Shown: one piece after another, positions 46,143 to 56,116 of the stretch
How positions within the stretch are numbered: the stretch's first letter is position 1
Layout of the letters: every line of letters begins with the position of its first letter
Assembly: GCF_027889715.1 (NCBI RefSeq)
Contig: NZ_JAPJZH010000003.1
Span: forward strand, 62,001 to 126,000
Source of the DNA: Allohoeflea poritis
GTDB lineage: Bacteria > Pseudomonadota > Alphaproteobacteria > Rhizobiales > Rhizobiaceae
Reading direction: 5' to 3'
DNA length: 64,000 nucleotides
Notes under the pieces: model-generated
Seen by the model: the letters and a program-made list of their open reading frames with translations, nothing else
Told to the model about the DNA's origin: nothing
Database searches by the model: none
Program-made: the position numbers and the translations under genes

Positions 46143-47153
46143 CTAAAGCCCAGAAACAAAGGCTTTCAACGCACTGTCGAACCGGGCCGGATCCTCCAGG
46201 AACGGTGCGTGACCGATGCCCTCCAGGACAATACGCTGCGTCGTGCCGCCGCCCGCTTCGATCAGTTCCTGCATGATTTCCGTCGAGCGCGGAAGAACGT
46301 GCTGGTCCTTCGCGCCATGCAGCAGCAGCGCCGGCACCTTGATCGTCCCAAGCGTCGGCGCGTGATCGAGCGGACCGCCAGTGACGAACCGGTCAATTAC
46401 CATGGCGCGCCGCACATAGGGCGGCGTCTGCAGATTGTAGGCCAGCGCCTCGGCCATGGCGGCTTCTGACATCGGCGACCCCGGAACCATTTCCAGAAAG
46501 CGCTTCGTTCCCGCGAGTTGGCGGCCATAGGCGCCGCAGGTGCCGGCGGCGGCACAACCGTCGAGATCGGCATCGGGCGGCCCTGCGGGAATGCCGGCCA
46601 TCGGCCCGGTATTCTCGATCACGCCCGGCCCCAGCACCAGTTCCGGTCCGCCGGCATCCGGCGGACGCAGGTCGAGATTGTACCCTGTGGCGACGAATAC
46701 AAGGCCCGCCAGTTTACCCTCGCCATGCTCGGCAACATAGTCGAGAACAGGCAATCCGCCATAGGACCAGCCGACCAGCACGACATCGTCCAGCCCCTTT
46801 TCGGCAATGACGGCGGCGATGTCGTCGGCCCACAATTTGCTGCTCACATAGTGCTTCGGATCTTCCGGCTTTGCCGAGTAGCCGTGGCCGCGAAGATCGA
46901 ATGCAATCAGGTGATGGGTCTTTGCAAGATCGCCCAGCATCTGTTTTCGCCAGGCCGCGGCGCTTTGCGAAAAGCCGTGCACGAAGAGAACGGCCGGGCC
47001 TGTCGTCTCCCCGCTTTCCACGACGGCGATCGACACGCCATCAGGCGATGTCACCGTTGACGGGACAAGTCCCGCCAATTGTTCGGAGCTGGCCGGCATT
47101 GCCAGGGTCAGCGCCGCCGCCGCGGCTGCCAGCAACGTTGTCATGCGTTTCAT
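46143..47153 (-). CDS. Secreted alpha/beta hydrolase
   Basis: A 336-residue hydrolase with a signal peptide (MKRMTTLLAAAAAALTLAMP) and an alpha/beta fold: nucleophile elbow in LVGWSYGGLPVL, LFVHGFSQSAAAW before it, a late acid/base region with HGAKDQHVLPRS and the terminal IGHAPFLEDPARF histidine. Two cysteines in DLDGCAAAGTCGAY could form a disulfide in the periplasm. GGGAGG lies 6 nt before the ATG. It is divergent from a LuxR-type regulator, which may control it; substrate unknown. Confidence 0.88.
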   Translation of the reverse strand: MKRMTTLLAAAAAALTLAMPASSEQLAGLVPSTVTSPDGVSIAVVESGETTGPAVLFVHGFSQSAAAWRKQMLGDLAKTHHLIAFDLRGHGYSAKPEDPKHYVSSKLWADDIAAVIAEKGLDDVVLVGWSYGGLPVLDYVAEHGEGKLAGLVFVATGYNLDLRPPDAGGPELVLGPGVIENTGPMAGIPAGPPDADLDGCAAAGTCGAYGRQLAGTKRFLEMVPGSPMSEAAMAEALAYNLQTPPYVRRAMVIDRFVTGGPLDHAPTLGTIKVPALLLHGAKDQHVLPRSTEIMQELIEAGGGTTQRIVLEGIGHAPFLEDPARFDSALKAFVSGL

Positions 47154-47266
47154 TCGATACCTCCCAAAATTGTGGCGGCAAGGCTAGGCGCTTTATCCGA
47201 ACGGCGGCAATCGCTATAAATAGGGACCGGCCATGGGAGGATGCGCCGATACTGAACTCGCAGGAC

Positions 47267-48265
47267 ATGAAGGATCTCGCGCATGTGGCCCATGCGCTCG
47301 CGCAGCCGGATCAAAGGCCGATCCTGGCGCGCCGTGAGCTGTCGGAACGGCTGATTTCGCTGTTCCGCGCCGACTTTCTCGGCCAGACCCAGTGGAACCC
47401 GGAGAAAGGGGTCTTCGAAAAGCCGCTCTGCTACAATCGCGACCAGCGCATGTCGTGGGAGTTCGAAGCCTATTACCAGCATTGCGATCCGATCTCGAAG
47501 CATATCCGCACGCGCCGCGAAGCGACGTCCACCTACGAGGTCATCTCGCGCCGGCGGCTGGAACGCAGCGAATATTATTGCGATTTCCTCCAGCCCCACG
47601 GCGTCTCGCACGGGCTCGACCAGTACCTGTTCGAGGACGGCCGGATCATCGGCGACTTCCGGGTGTGGCGAAAGTCGGCATCCTTTGAATTCGGGCGCAG
47701 GGAAAAACATCTCCTGAGTGCGCTGCACCCGATGCTCAAAAATGCATACAGCACAATGCCCTATGGCGATGATCTGGAGCAGGCTGTGAGCGGACATGGA
47801 CTGCTCGCGGTCGCCATGTCCGCCGATCTTCAGCGGTACATCTGCTCGCCGGCACTCATCGACTGGATCGCACATCAGAACGACCTCAGCGAAAGCGCGT
47901 TCAAGAATGCCGTACTGGCTACCGTCCGCGGCAAGAAGAACACGGCCTCCTTCCCGCGTTTCGAGTTGCGAATCGGCTGGCGCAACGTCCCTGTTCACTC
48001 GGACTGCGCCATCCTTTGCACCGTCATCCCGAGGTCCGGAAACGAGGGCTTGCGGCAGCCGGGTCTGACGATGCGAGAAGAACAGGTTACCGCCCTAGTT
48101 GCCGAGGGCCTAACCGACCGTGAGATATCAAACGAACTCGGCATCGCTTTCTGGACTGTCAGGACCCATGTCGGAAACAGCCTGCGCAAGCTTGGCGCGC
48201 GTAACCGCACGGAACTTGCCAGGCACGCCGGGCGGCCGCGCCAGCGCAAGTCCGCGCGCGATTGA
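47267..48265 (+). CDS. LuxR-type helix-turn-helix regulator with an N-terminal sensor-like domain
   Basis: A 332-residue regulator. The C-terminal domain (about residues 265-325) is a LuxR/GerE helix-turn-helix: LTMREEQVTALVAEGLTDRE, SNELGIAFWTVRTHVGNSLR, KLGARNRTELARHA. The N-terminal part is not a recognisable autoinducer domain but contains HCDPISKHIRTRREATSTYE, which I recall from uncharacterised rhizobial regulators. I start at the ATG at 47267; the frame stays open much further upstream through the hydrolase gene, and the local ribosome site is weak. It is divergent from the secreted hydrolase. Confidence 0.82.
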   Translation: MKDLAHVAHALAQPDQRPILARRELSERLISLFRADFLGQTQWNPEKGVFEKPLCYNRDQRMSWEFEAYYQHCDPISKHIRTRREATSTYEVISRRRLERSEYYCDFLQPHGVSHGLDQYLFEDGRIIGDFRVWRKSASFEFGRREKHLLSALHPMLKNAYSTMPYGDDLEQAVSGHGLLAVAMSADLQRYICSPALIDWIAHQNDLSESAFKNAVLATVRGKKNTASFPRFELRIGWRNVPVHSDCAILCTVIPRSGNEGLRQPGLTMREEQVTALVAEGLTDREISNELGIAFWTVRTHVGNSLRKLGARNRTELARHAGRPRQRKSARD

Positions 48266-48368
48266 AGCACTTGACCGCACGTCACAGCATGCTACCTCGT
48301 TGGCCGGTCTGACGGATCGGGAACAGCGCGATGCGCGGTGACAAAACGCGACACGGGGGATAGCGGCA

Positions 48369-49643
48369 ATGAATGTGCTTTTGATTGGTTCCGGTGGCCG
48401 CGAACACGCCCTTGCCTGGAAGATCGCGGCCTCGCCGGTTCTTCAAAAACTCTACTGCGCCCCCGGAAATCCGGGGATCGCGCAGGAGGCGGAGTGCGTG
48501 GATCTCGATGTTTCCGATCACCACGCCGTGGTCGTGTTCTGCGCGGAGAACGAAGTCAGCCTCGTGGTTGTCGGCCCTGAAGCGCCGCTCGTCGCGGGCA
48601 TCGCCGATTCCCTCCACGAAGCCGGGATTCCCGTATTCGGCCCGACGGCGGCAGCAGCACAGCTCGAAGGATCGAAGGGATTCACCAAGGATCTTTGCGA
48701 CCGCTACAACATTCCGACCGGCGCCTATATGCGCTTCAACAACGCGCCGAAGGCCAAGGCCTATACGCGGGAAACGGGTGCGCCGATCGTCATCAAGGCC
48801 GACGGGCTGGCCGCCGGCAAGGGGGTGACCGTCGCAAGGACCGTCGAAGAGGCACTGGCTGCGATCGATGACTGTTTCGAGGGCGCATTCGGCGAAGCGG
48901 GCGCGGAAGTCGTTGTCGAGGAATTTCTCGAAGGCGAGGAAGCCAGCTTTTTCTGCATCTGCGACGGCACCAACGCCCTGCCCCTGACCACGGCGCAGGA
49001 TCACAAGCCCGTCGGCGACGGCGATACCGGGCCGAACACCGGCGGCATGGGTGCCTACTCACCCGCTCCCGTGATGACGGATGAACTTGTCGAGCAGACA
49101 ATGGAGCGGATCATCAAGCCGACGCTGCGCGGCATGGCCGATCGCGGCACGCCTTTTACCGGCGTACTCTACGCCGGCCTGATGATCACGGAATCCGGCC
49201 CGCAGCTCATCGAATACAATGTCCGTTTCGGCGATCCCGAGTGTCAGGTTCTGATGATGCGTCTGAAGGACGACATCCTGATGCTGATGAAAGCGGCGGC
49301 CGATGAATTGCTGTGGACCATGAGTGCGCGCTGGATCGACGAGGCCGCCCTGTGTGTCGTGATGGCGACAAAGGGGTATCCCGGCCCCTACGAAAAGGGC
49401 TCGAAGATCCGCAATCTCGAAGCGGCCTCCGCCCTGCATGATGTCGAGATCTTCCATGCCGGGACGGCGCTCGACGGCGATGAGATCGTCGCCAATGGCG
49501 GCCGGGTCCTCGGCGTCACGGCGCTCGGCGCCAATGTCAAGGCAGCCCACGACCAGGCCTATATGGCGGTCGACCTGATCGACTGGCCTGAAGGGTTCTG
49601 CCGGCGCGATATCGGCTGGCGGGCCATCGCCCGCGAAAAATAG
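48369..49643 (+). CDS. purD: Phosphoribosylamine-glycine ligase
   Basis: PurD joins glycine to phosphoribosylamine in step two of de novo purine synthesis. The 424-residue ATP-grasp enzyme has [19 protein letters not shown] at the N-terminus, [40 protein letters not shown], the ATP-grasp [20 protein letters not shown] and [14 protein letters not shown]. Length and order are standard. It is followed by a small exported protein gene after 102 bp. Confidence 0.97.
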   Translation: MNVLLIGSGGREHALAWKIAASPVLQKLYCAPGNPGIAQEAECVDLDVSDHHAVVVFCAENEVSLVVVGPEAPLVAGIADSLHEAGIPVFGPTAAAAQLEGSKGFTKDLCDRYNIPTGAYMRFNNAPKAKAYTRETGAPIVIKADGLAAGKGVTVARTVEEALAAIDDCFEGAFGEAGAEVVVEEFLEGEEASFFCICDGTNALPLTTAQDHKPVGDGDTGPNTGGMGAYSPAPVMTDELVEQTMERIIKPTLRGMADRGTPFTGVLYAGLMITESGPQLIEYNVRFGDPECQVLMMRLKDDILMLMKAAADELLWTMSARWIDEAALCVVMATKGYPGPYEKGSKIRNLEAASALHDVEIFHAGTALDGDEIVANGGRVLGVTALGANVKAAHDQAYMAVDLIDWPEGFCRRDIGWRAIAREK

Positions 49644-49745
49644 GCGGATTTCGGCGCTTTCGCGTTTGCGGAACGTTAACCATGCCTGAAAACCGGTTGA
49701 AAAGGCTTGTCTGCTAACTTCAGGGGGAAAACCCTGGAGAATGAC

Positions 49746-50351
49746 ATGACGCGGCTTATCGCATTCACATCGTTTCTGGCACTGGCCGTTGGTCCGGCGC
49801 TGGCCGGCGACTCGGTCATCAACGTAACTTCCGATGCGCTCGGCGCGGGCAGTGTCATCGAGGTCGACTGCTCGACCTGTCCGCCTTTGAAGCCGAAGAA
49901 AACGGGTCCCGACGTCCATGGCGTCGAGGTGATCGAAGCGGAAATCGGCGGCAAAAAGAAAACCGTCCAGACCGACAACATGATGGGCGGCAGTGCCGTG
50001 CGCACCGTAAAGGCATCGCATTCCAGCCCGCAATTTGCCGGTGAAACCGTTACCCATACGAAGGCCGGCACAACCGTGGCCTCGGAACATCACGGCACGA
50101 TCCACATTCAGCCCGGCGCCGAGCCGATTGTTGCCGACAGCGGCACCACTTTCGAAGGCGGCGGCGAGTTCAATGTCGAGGAAGTCGGCGAAAACAACAT
50201 CCGCCGGGACGGTGTCGACGGTGCCTCGCAGACGTCTTCTGTGAACATGAACGACGCGCAGCACGACAATGCCGGCCAACAGGCGCCCGAGGGCGGCCAA
50301 CAGCCGCACAATAACGGTCCGGAAATCATCGAGTTGCGCCCGACCCAATAG
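49746..50351 (+). CDS. Exported HPE1-like domain protein
   Basis: A 201-residue protein with a signal peptide (LIAFTSFLALAVGPALAG) and a mature part bearing a CSTCPPLKPKK motif, then LGxSxV-like repeats and a Gln/Asn-rich tail. The SVINVTSDA-CSTCPPLK-VQTDNMMGGSAV layout resembles what databases label plant virulence effector HPE1-like domain in Agrobacterium and relatives. That label should not be read as proof of virulence. The ATG at 49746 begins the signal peptide. A CtrA-type TTAACCAT half-site lies upstream (49676-49683), and a terminator follows. Confidence 0.65.
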   Translation: MTRLIAFTSFLALAVGPALAGDSVINVTSDALGAGSVIEVDCSTCPPLKPKKTGPDVHGVEVIEAEIGGKKKTVQTDNMMGGSAVRTVKASHSSPQFAGETVTHTKAGTTVASEHHGTIHIQPGAEPIVADSGTTFEGGGEFNVEEVGENNIRRDGVDGASQTSSVNMNDAQHDNAGQQAPEGGQQPHNNGPEIIELRPTQ

Positions 50352-50378
50352 CCGGGCGTTCAGGTCTGCACACTTGTC

Positions 50379-50408
50379 AAAGGGGTGAACATCGTTTCAC
50401 CCCTTTTT
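50379..50408 (+). terminator. Rho-independent terminator between the HPE1-like gene and glyS
   Basis: AAAGGGGTGAA (50379-50389) pairs perfectly with TTCACCCCTTT (50396-50406) around a 6-base loop, with a run of five T residues at 50404-50408. It ends the HPE1-like transcript and could act on the convergent glyS transcript too. Confidence 0.85.
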
Positions 50409-50444
50409 GCATGGGCGCTCATGTCGGGCGCCCTTTGGTTTGCG

Positions 50445-52562
50445 CTATCCGTTGATCCTTGAAAAATCCGCGACCGTTTCCGTAGCCGCGCGGATGCGGC
50501 GCAGCAGCGCCAGACGGTTGGCGCGCACCGCATCGTCCTCGGCATTGACCAGCACGTCGTCGAAGAACGTGTCCACCGGTTGCCGTAAACTTCCGAGCGC
50601 ACGCATCGCGCCGGCAAAATCCTCGTTCCCGACGGCCGCTGCCGCACTGACTTCGGCCTTGTCGATCGCATCGGACAATGACTTCTCGGCGGGCTCGGTC
50701 AGCAGCGCCGCATCCACATCGTGTGCGATATGGGTCTTCTTCTTTTCTTCCGCGACAAGAATGTTGGCAGCCCGCTTGGTCCCCGCCAGCAGGTTCTTCC
50801 CGTCATCGGATTCCAGCAGTTCAGCAAGGGCCTCGACCCGTTTGCAGACTATCAGGAGATCGTCCTCATCCGGAGATATCACTGCATCGATCAGATCGTG
50901 TCGCGCGCCCTTGTCCCGCAGATAGACTTTCAAGCGGTCGTGAAAGAACGCCAGGAGATCCTCAGAAACGCCGAAACCGGACAGCGGCAGGCGAATTTCG
51001 TTTTCCAGCACCAGCCGGATCACGCCCAGCGCCGCGCGCCGCAGCGCATAGGGATCCTTCGATCCGGTCGGTTTCTCGTCGATCGACCAGAAACCGTTCA
51101 AGGTGTCGAGCTTGTCGGCCAGCGCCACGGTGACGGAAACCGGACTTGAGGGCACGTCGTCGGACGGTCCCTGCGGCTTGTAGTGTTCCTCGATCGCGGC
51201 GGCCACTTCGGCAGGCTCGCCTTGCAGCAGGGCATATTTGCGGCCCATCGTGCCCTGCAGTTCCGGGAACTCGCCGACCGCTTCGGTCGTCAGATCCGCC
51301 TTTGCCAGCAATACCGCCCGGTCCGCCGTTTGCACGTCGCAACCGACAACCGGCGCAAGCTGCCTTGCCAGGTTGCGGATACGGCCAATGCGTTGCCCCT
51401 GCGTTCCCAGCTTCGCATGGAACGTCACATTAAGGGCATCGAGCTTCGCCATGCGCTGGTCGAGCGGCTTTGCAAGATCAAGACCAAGGCTCGCGGCGGA
51501 TGCCGATAGCGTGTCGAGGTCGGGCAGATCGGCCTGGTCGGTCTTCCAGAAGTGCAGCGCGTCGGCAAGACGGGCGCGCACCACCTTGCCGTTGCCATGG
51601 GCGATCTCCTTGCCGCCGTCGCTGGCCTCGATATTCGCCGTGATGATGAATCGGTTGGTGAGTTCGCCGGGCCGGCCCTGCGGGCGAAGCACGAAACATT
51701 TCTGGTTTTCCTTGATGGTCAGCCGGACAACCTCGGGCGGAATGGACAGGAAGTCCTCCTCGAATTCGCCCATCAGGATCACCGGCCACTCGACAAGACC
51801 GGACACCTCATCGGCCAGCGCGTCGTCCTCAACCAGTTCGAATCCTTGTGCAAAGGCAAGGTTTCGCGCATCGGACAGGATGATCTCGCGGCGGCGGTCT
51901 GCATCCAAAACGACCCGGGCCTTTTCAAGCTGTTCGGCATAGTCGTCGAAGCGGCGCACCGTAATCGGTCCGGGCGCGTGAAAGCGGTGTCCGTAGGTGA
52001 CATTGCCCGACTTCAGAGCACCGATCTCGAATTCCACGACAACAGGCTCCTCGGTTTCCGGACCGAAGGTGCAGACGATCGACTGCAACGGACGCACCCA
52101 GCGCAGGGATCCGGGCCGTGCGGAAGCCTCGCCCCAACGCATGGATTTCGGCCAGGGAAAATCGCGGATGATGCCGGGCATGATGTCGGCGACAATGTCC
52201 TCGGCGGGACGGCCCGGCTTTTCGATCACGGCAACATAGAAATCGCCTTTTTTCGGATCGGATTTGACCGTTGCGTGCTCGATGGATTCGAGCCCTGCGC
52301 CGCGCAGGAAACCGGCGATCGCCTTTTCCGGCGCGTCCGTACGCGGCCCCTTCCTTTCCTCGCGGATATCGGCCGAGCGCGCGGTCACGCCGCGCACGTC
52401 GAGCGTCAGCCGCCGCGGCGTCCAGTATTCCCGGGCCGCTTCATAGGTCAGTCCGGCGTCGACCAGCCCGTCCGTGACCAGTTTCTTCAGGTCGCCGGCG
52501 GCCTTGCGCTGCATGCGGGCCGGGATTTCCTCGGAGCGGAGTTCGAGCAACAGGTCAGGCAT
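50445..52562 (-). CDS. glyS: Glycine-tRNA ligase beta subunit
   Basis: The beta subunit of the heterotetrameric glycyl-tRNA synthetase, 705 residues. It begins [20 protein letters not shown], as the family does, and contains [28 protein letters not shown]-like [17 protein letters not shown] and the HD-like region [20 protein letters not shown], with the C-terminal anticodon-binding helices. I use the ATG at 52562; a TTG two codons earlier is open. It follows glyQ by 38 bp. Identity and length are standard. Confidence 0.96.
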   Translation of the reverse strand: MPDLLLELRSEEIPARMQRKAAGDLKKLVTDGLVDAGLTYEAAREYWTPRRLTLDVRGVTARSADIREERKGPRTDAPEKAIAGFLRGAGLESIEHATVKSDPKKGDFYVAVIEKPGRPAEDIVADIMPGIIRDFPWPKSMRWGEASARPGSLRWVRPLQSIVCTFGPETEEPVVVEFEIGALKSGNVTYGHRFHAPGPITVRRFDDYAEQLEKARVVLDADRRREIILSDARNLAFAQGFELVEDDALADEVSGLVEWPVILMGEFEEDFLSIPPEVVRLTIKENQKCFVLRPQGRPGELTNRFIITANIEASDGGKEIAHGNGKVVRARLADALHFWKTDQADLPDLDTLSASAASLGLDLAKPLDQRMAKLDALNVTFHAKLGTQGQRIGRIRNLARQLAPVVGCDVQTADRAVLLAKADLTTEAVGEFPELQGTMGRKYALLQGEPAEVAAAIEEHYKPQGPSDDVPSSPVSVTVALADKLDTLNGFWSIDEKPTGSKDPYALRRAALGVIRLVLENEIRLPLSGFGVSEDLLAFFHDRLKVYLRDKGARHDLIDAVISPDEDDLLIVCKRVEALAELLESDDGKNLLAGTKRAANILVAEEKKKTHIAHDVDAALLTEPAEKSLSDAIDKAEVSAAAAVGNEDFAGAMRALGSLRQPVDTFFDDVLVNAEDDAVRANRLALLRRIRAATETVADFSRING

Positions 52563-52600
52563 CTTCAACTCATTTCCAAATAATCACGATCGGGACCGGA

Positions 52601-53560
52601 TCAGGCCGCGTCGGCGGAAAAACCGCCGGCCTCGGTCCTCAGAAAGGCTTCGCCGCACATTTTCGAGAGGTTTCGCACGCGCAGGATGTAGCTTTGGCGT
52701 TCCGTCACCGAGATGACCCCGCGCGCATCGAGCAGATTGAAAACATGCGATGCCTTGATGCACTGATCGTAGGCCGGCAGCACGCATTTGTGTGCCTGCG
52801 CAGGATCGAGTCCAGCGGCCCCCTGCTCCAGCAGCGCCCGGCATTCCGCCTCGGCGTCATCGAAATGGCGCAGCAGGGTTTGTGTGTTGGCGAACTCGAA
52901 ATTGTAGCGCGAATATTCCTGCTCAGCCTGCAGGAAGACCTCGCCATAGGTCACCCTGTCATTGTCCGCGCCGCCATTGAAGTTGAGATCGTAGACATTG
53001 TCGACACCCTGGACATACATCGCCAGACGCTCAAGCCCGTAGGTGAGCTCGCCGGAAACCGGTGAACATTCGATGCCGCAAACCTGCTGGAAATAGGTGA
53101 ATTGCGAAACCTCCATGCCGTCGCACCAGCACTCCCAGCCGAGACCCCAGGCGCCCAGCGTCGGGCTTTCCCAGTCATCCTCGACAAAGCGCAGATCATG
53201 CAGCAGCGGGTCGATACCGATCGCCTCCAGCGATCCGAGATACAGCTCCTGCAGATTGGGCGGAGACGGCTTCAAGAGCACCTGATACTGGTAATAGTGC
53301 TGAAGACGGTTGGGGTTCTCGCCATAGCGGCCGTCGGTCGGCCGGCGCGAGGGCTGCACATAGGCGGCGTTCCACGGGCGCGGGCCGAGTGAGCGAAGCG
53401 TGGTCGCCGGGTGGAAGGTGCCTGCGCCCACTTCCATGTCATAGGGTTGCAGGATAACGCAGCCATATTCGGCCCAATAATTATGCAGGGCCAGGATAAG
53501 CCCCTGGAACGAACGGCTCGGATGCAGTGAGGACGCCTCTGCGCGCGCTGACGAAGTCAT
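52601..53560 (-). CDS. glyQ: Glycine-tRNA ligase alpha subunit
   Basis: The catalytic alpha subunit that activates glycine, 319 residues. Motifs include [47 protein letters not shown]-like [18 protein letters not shown] and the C-terminal [18 protein letters not shown]. The ATG at 53560 matches rhizobial starts; the open frame extends to 53605 without family similarity. It is separated from glyS by 38 bp and preceded by a small membrane-protein gene 100 bp away. Confidence 0.97.
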   Translation of the reverse strand: MTSSARAEASSLHPSRSFQGLILALHNYWAEYGCVILQPYDMEVGAGTFHPATTLRSLGPRPWNAAYVQPSRRPTDGRYGENPNRLQHYYQYQVLLKPSPPNLQELYLGSLEAIGIDPLLHDLRFVEDDWESPTLGAWGLGWECWCDGMEVSQFTYFQQVCGIECSPVSGELTYGLERLAMYVQGVDNVYDLNFNGGADNDRVTYGEVFLQAEQEYSRYNFEFANTQTLLRHFDDAEAECRALLEQGAAGLDPAQAHKCVLPAYDQCIKASHVFNLLDARGVISVTERQSYILRVRNLSKMCGEAFLRTEAGGFSADAA

Positions 53561-53660
53561 GGATCGGTTCCGGACACAAATGGAATTCGGCGCGACAGGT
53601 GCCACGCGCGCCCTGCGCGGTCAAGGGTTTACGTCCGGCAATGATGGATCGCGTTGGACG

Positions 53661-53858
53661 CTAATTCCCGTCCTCGTCCTTCTCGAGGCGGTATTCGCCT
53701 GTTTTCGGATCCTCGACCAGTGTCCCCTGCGCTCCGGTCTTGGCTTCCTTCTCGTGCCGCCGCACCGACTTGCTGACCCGCTCGGCTTCTTTCAGGAAAC
53801 GCTTGTATCCCATCCAGCCGACGATAAGCACGGCGATCAAAAGCAGGATCTGAACCAT
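53661..53858 (-). CDS. Small single-pass membrane protein between sohB and glyQ
   Basis: A 65-residue protein with an N-terminal hydrophobic helix (MVQILLLIAVLIVGWMGYKR) and a charged tail rich in lysine and glutamate ending in PKTGEYRLEKDEDGN. A GGGGAGG ribosome site 6 nt before the ATG supports translation. I recall short genes at this place in other Rhizobiales but know of no assigned function. Its position right after the membrane-bound protease gene could mean an accessory role, which is speculation. Confidence 0.7.
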   Translation of the reverse strand: MVQILLLIAVLIVGWMGYKRFLKEAERVSKSVRRHEKEAKTGAQGTLVEDPKTGEYRLEKDEDGN

Positions 53859-53887
53859 CTTTGCCTCCCCCTTTGGAACACCACAGC

Positions 53888-54748
53888 CTAAAGGCCGTAG
53901 CGCCCCCAGAGCGCCCTTTCCTGGACCGCTTCCATAAGGCCGGCGGCAGCGGTGCCGGCAATCCGCGTGGACATGTCGCCCAATCCTGCGCCGGCCATCC
54001 TGCGGCCGAAAAGGCCGCGCGGCATGGTGATGAGCCGCAATTGCGTCTTTTCTCCGTAGCGCTCCTTCAGAACACTCCGCAGATCGCCAAGCGAATCGAC
54101 AAGGCCGAGTTCCTTGCCTTTCAGGCCCGACCAGAACAGGCCGGAGAAGAGGTCGTCATCGTCGGCAAGCTTCGTTCCGCGGCGCTCCTTGACCAGATTG
54201 ATGAAGACGTCGTGGACCTCGAGCTGCAGTCTCTTGAGGTGATCGACATCGGCCTTCTTTTCCGGCTGAAACGGATCGAGTGTCACCTTGTTCTTTCCGG
54301 CCGTATAGACGCGCCGGTCAACGCCGATCTTCTTGATCATCTCGTCAAAACCGAAACTCGCCGATACGACTCCGATGGAACCGACGATCGAAGAGGGATC
54401 GGCGATGATCTCGTCGCCGGCAATTGCAATCATGTAGCCGCCGGAAGCTGCCAGGTCCTCGACAAAGACATAGACCTTCTTTTCCTTCTCCTCCGCGAGA
54501 TCGCGGATACGTCGGAAAATCAGGCGCGACTGCACGGGTGAGCCGCCGGGTGAATTGACGATGATGGCAACGGCGGGCGCCCGCTTGTCGGCAAAGGCCT
54601 TCTCAAGCAGCGGCGCCGCCGTCGCCATGTTCAAAGCGGGCCGGAATTGCGACCCGCCGGCCATGATCGCGCCCTGAAGCCGGACCACTGGTATCGTGAT
54701 ATCGCTGCGCCTGAAACGCCGCGGGAGTAGAGACCTGAAGGACGCCAT
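53888..54748 (-). CDS. Membrane-associated serine protease, SohB/SppA (S49) family
   Basis: A 286-residue S49 family peptidase of the short, SohB/signal-peptide-peptidase type. The catalytic serine lies in DLAASGGYMIAIAG (S102) and the catalytic lysine in YTAGKNKVTLDPF (K154), with IIVNSPGGSPVQS in the substrate groove. There is little hydrophobic sequence at the N-terminus, so membrane association would be through the C-terminal part or through a partner. Family members degrade cleaved signal peptides or membrane protein fragments. It lies 29 bp before the small membrane-protein gene. Confidence 0.92.
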   Translation of the reverse strand: MASFRSLLPRRFRRSDITIPVVRLQGAIMAGGSQFRPALNMATAAPLLEKAFADKRAPAVAIIVNSPGGSPVQSRLIFRRIRDLAEEKEKKVYVFVEDLAASGGYMIAIAGDEIIADPSSIVGSIGVVSASFGFDEMIKKIGVDRRVYTAGKNKVTLDPFQPEKKADVDHLKRLQLEVHDVFINLVKERRGTKLADDDDLFSGLFWSGLKGKELGLVDSLGDLRSVLKERYGEKTQLRLITMPRGLFGRRMAGAGLGDMSTRIAGTAAAGLMEAVQERALWGRYGL

Positions 54749-54817
54749 TAAATCTGCCCTGTTGCTTGACTGTCTGCCGCCTGATGTAAGTCATTTCCGG
54801 CAAAACACAATGGCCGG

Positions 54818-55654
54818 TCAAAGGCGGAGCCGGTCAAGCGAGTTGGAATTGCGGCTGATGGTGGCGCGGCCATTGTTCAGGTCGTCGACCTTGGAAGAAA
54901 ACGCCTGTTTGCCCGCCTCGTGAACGAAAAGCGGCGGGCGAAACGTCAATCGCGCCCGGCTACCCTTGATGCCTGTCAACAATATGCGAATGGCATCCTC
55001 GTCGGGGCGCGGATGAACCGGGATCGCCTGCAACCCGCCGAAACGGTTGCGGCAGGCATGCAGGATTTCAAGCAGCGATTGCGGCCGCGCAATCAGCGAC
55101 AACTGGCCTGACGGTCTGCAAACGGCGCTCGCCGTCCTGATCCATCGTTCGAAAAGCTGGTCCGTCATCGCATGCGCTTGCGCCTTCAGCGCATCCGGTG
55201 TCGCCCGGTCGTTCACATCGTTAAAAGGCGGATTCATGATGACGTGGTCGAACGAGACGTCTTCCAACCCTGCGGCAAGGCGTTCACGCCCGGTCAGGGT
55301 CACATCGGCGGAAAGCACGGTCACGCGACCCGCAAAGCCGGCATTTTGCGGCAACAGGACGGATTTCCGCGCCAGCTGCACCATTTGCGGCGAGCGCTCG
55401 ATCAGGACCACGTCCATAGCGTCGTTTCTGCTTGCGACAGCCATGCCGGCCGCACCGGAGCCTGCACCGAAATCAGCCAGCTTGCCGGTCGTATCGCCGG
55501 GAACCAGCGACGCCAGCAGCATGGCGTCGACACCGGCGCGGTGGCCCCTGCCCTTCGGCTGAACGAGGAAAAAGCGGCCCCGGTGAAATGCGTCGACCGT
55601 GGTTTCCGGCGCCTCTGGCGCTGCCTTTGCGGCCATATCCGGCCGTTCCGTCAT
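54818..55654 (-). CDS. tRNA (adenine-N6)-methyltransferase TrmN6-like
   Basis: A 278-residue SAM-dependent methyltransferase: HRAGVDAMLLASLVPGD, ADFGAGSGAAGMAVASR (SAM-binding) and the amino-methyltransferase tetrad NPPF at residues 141-144. This combination is typical of TrmN6/YfiC enzymes that methylate A37 of tRNA-Val, though related proteins act on other RNAs. The start overlaps the upstream DUF2007 stop as ATGA (55651-55654), so the two are cotranslated. Confidence 0.87.
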   Translation of the reverse strand: MTERPDMAAKAAPEAPETTVDAFHRGRFFLVQPKGRGHRAGVDAMLLASLVPGDTTGKLADFGAGSGAAGMAVASRNDAMDVVLIERSPQMVQLARKSVLLPQNAGFAGRVTVLSADVTLTGRERLAAGLEDVSFDHVIMNPPFNDVNDRATPDALKAQAHAMTDQLFERWIRTASAVCRPSGQLSLIARPQSLLEILHACRNRFGGLQAIPVHPRPDEDAIRILLTGIKGSRARLTFRPPLFVHEAGKQAFSSKVDDLNNGRATISRNSNSLDRLRL

Positions 55655-55881
55655 AAGCCCGGCTGTCGGAGCTCGTCGCCAAGACCTGCGCCTTCAACAA
55701 GCCTGCGCGCTTCCTCGACGCGCTCGGCGTCGACGAGCAGCCGTCTTGAAAGCGCGTTGATCGATCCGTCCAGCACACTCATATTCTCATCTGCGATGAA
55801 ATACTGGATGCCGGCCTCCTTGAGGAGCGATCCGACAAAGGAGAGCGTGACGACATTGTTGGTTCGGATCAATTCCTCCAT
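55651..55881 (-). CDS. DUF2007 domain-containing protein
   Basis: A 76-residue protein beginning MEELIRTNNVVTLSFVGSLL, with KEAGIQYFIADENMSVLDG and RRLLVDAERVEEARRLVEGA, the DUF2007 pattern of a small alpha/beta signal-transducing-like domain. The start at 55881 is preferred because the conserved part begins there; a longer frame to 56007 is unsupported. It overlaps the methyltransferase gene by 4 bp and is divergent from ispB. Confidence 0.88.
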   Translation of the reverse strand: MEELIRTNNVVTLSFVGSLLKEAGIQYFIADENMSVLDGSINALSRRLLVDAERVEEARRLVEGAGLGDELRQPGL

Positions 55882-56116
55882 GTTTTCAAGGCCTTTCGGA
55901 TTGTTTGACGATTGCGTGGCGACCGGCCCGGGAACCATTGCCGCCGGGGTATCCGCCCTTATATGCAGAACTGCGGCCCATTTGTCATCAGCGATGGCCG
56001 TCGGCACGCAAATGTGAGCGAAAGTCGGCTTGAAACAAGGTGGTGCGGCGATTCTTCACTTGTACCCGAACCGGCCAGTTTCTATTGTCTGTCGAAGCAT
56101 TTGAGGAGTCTGCATT

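Noticed and set aside
49059-50348. 429-codon minus-strand open frame
   Set aside because: It spans purD and the HPE1-like gene on the opposite strand and shows no family motif.
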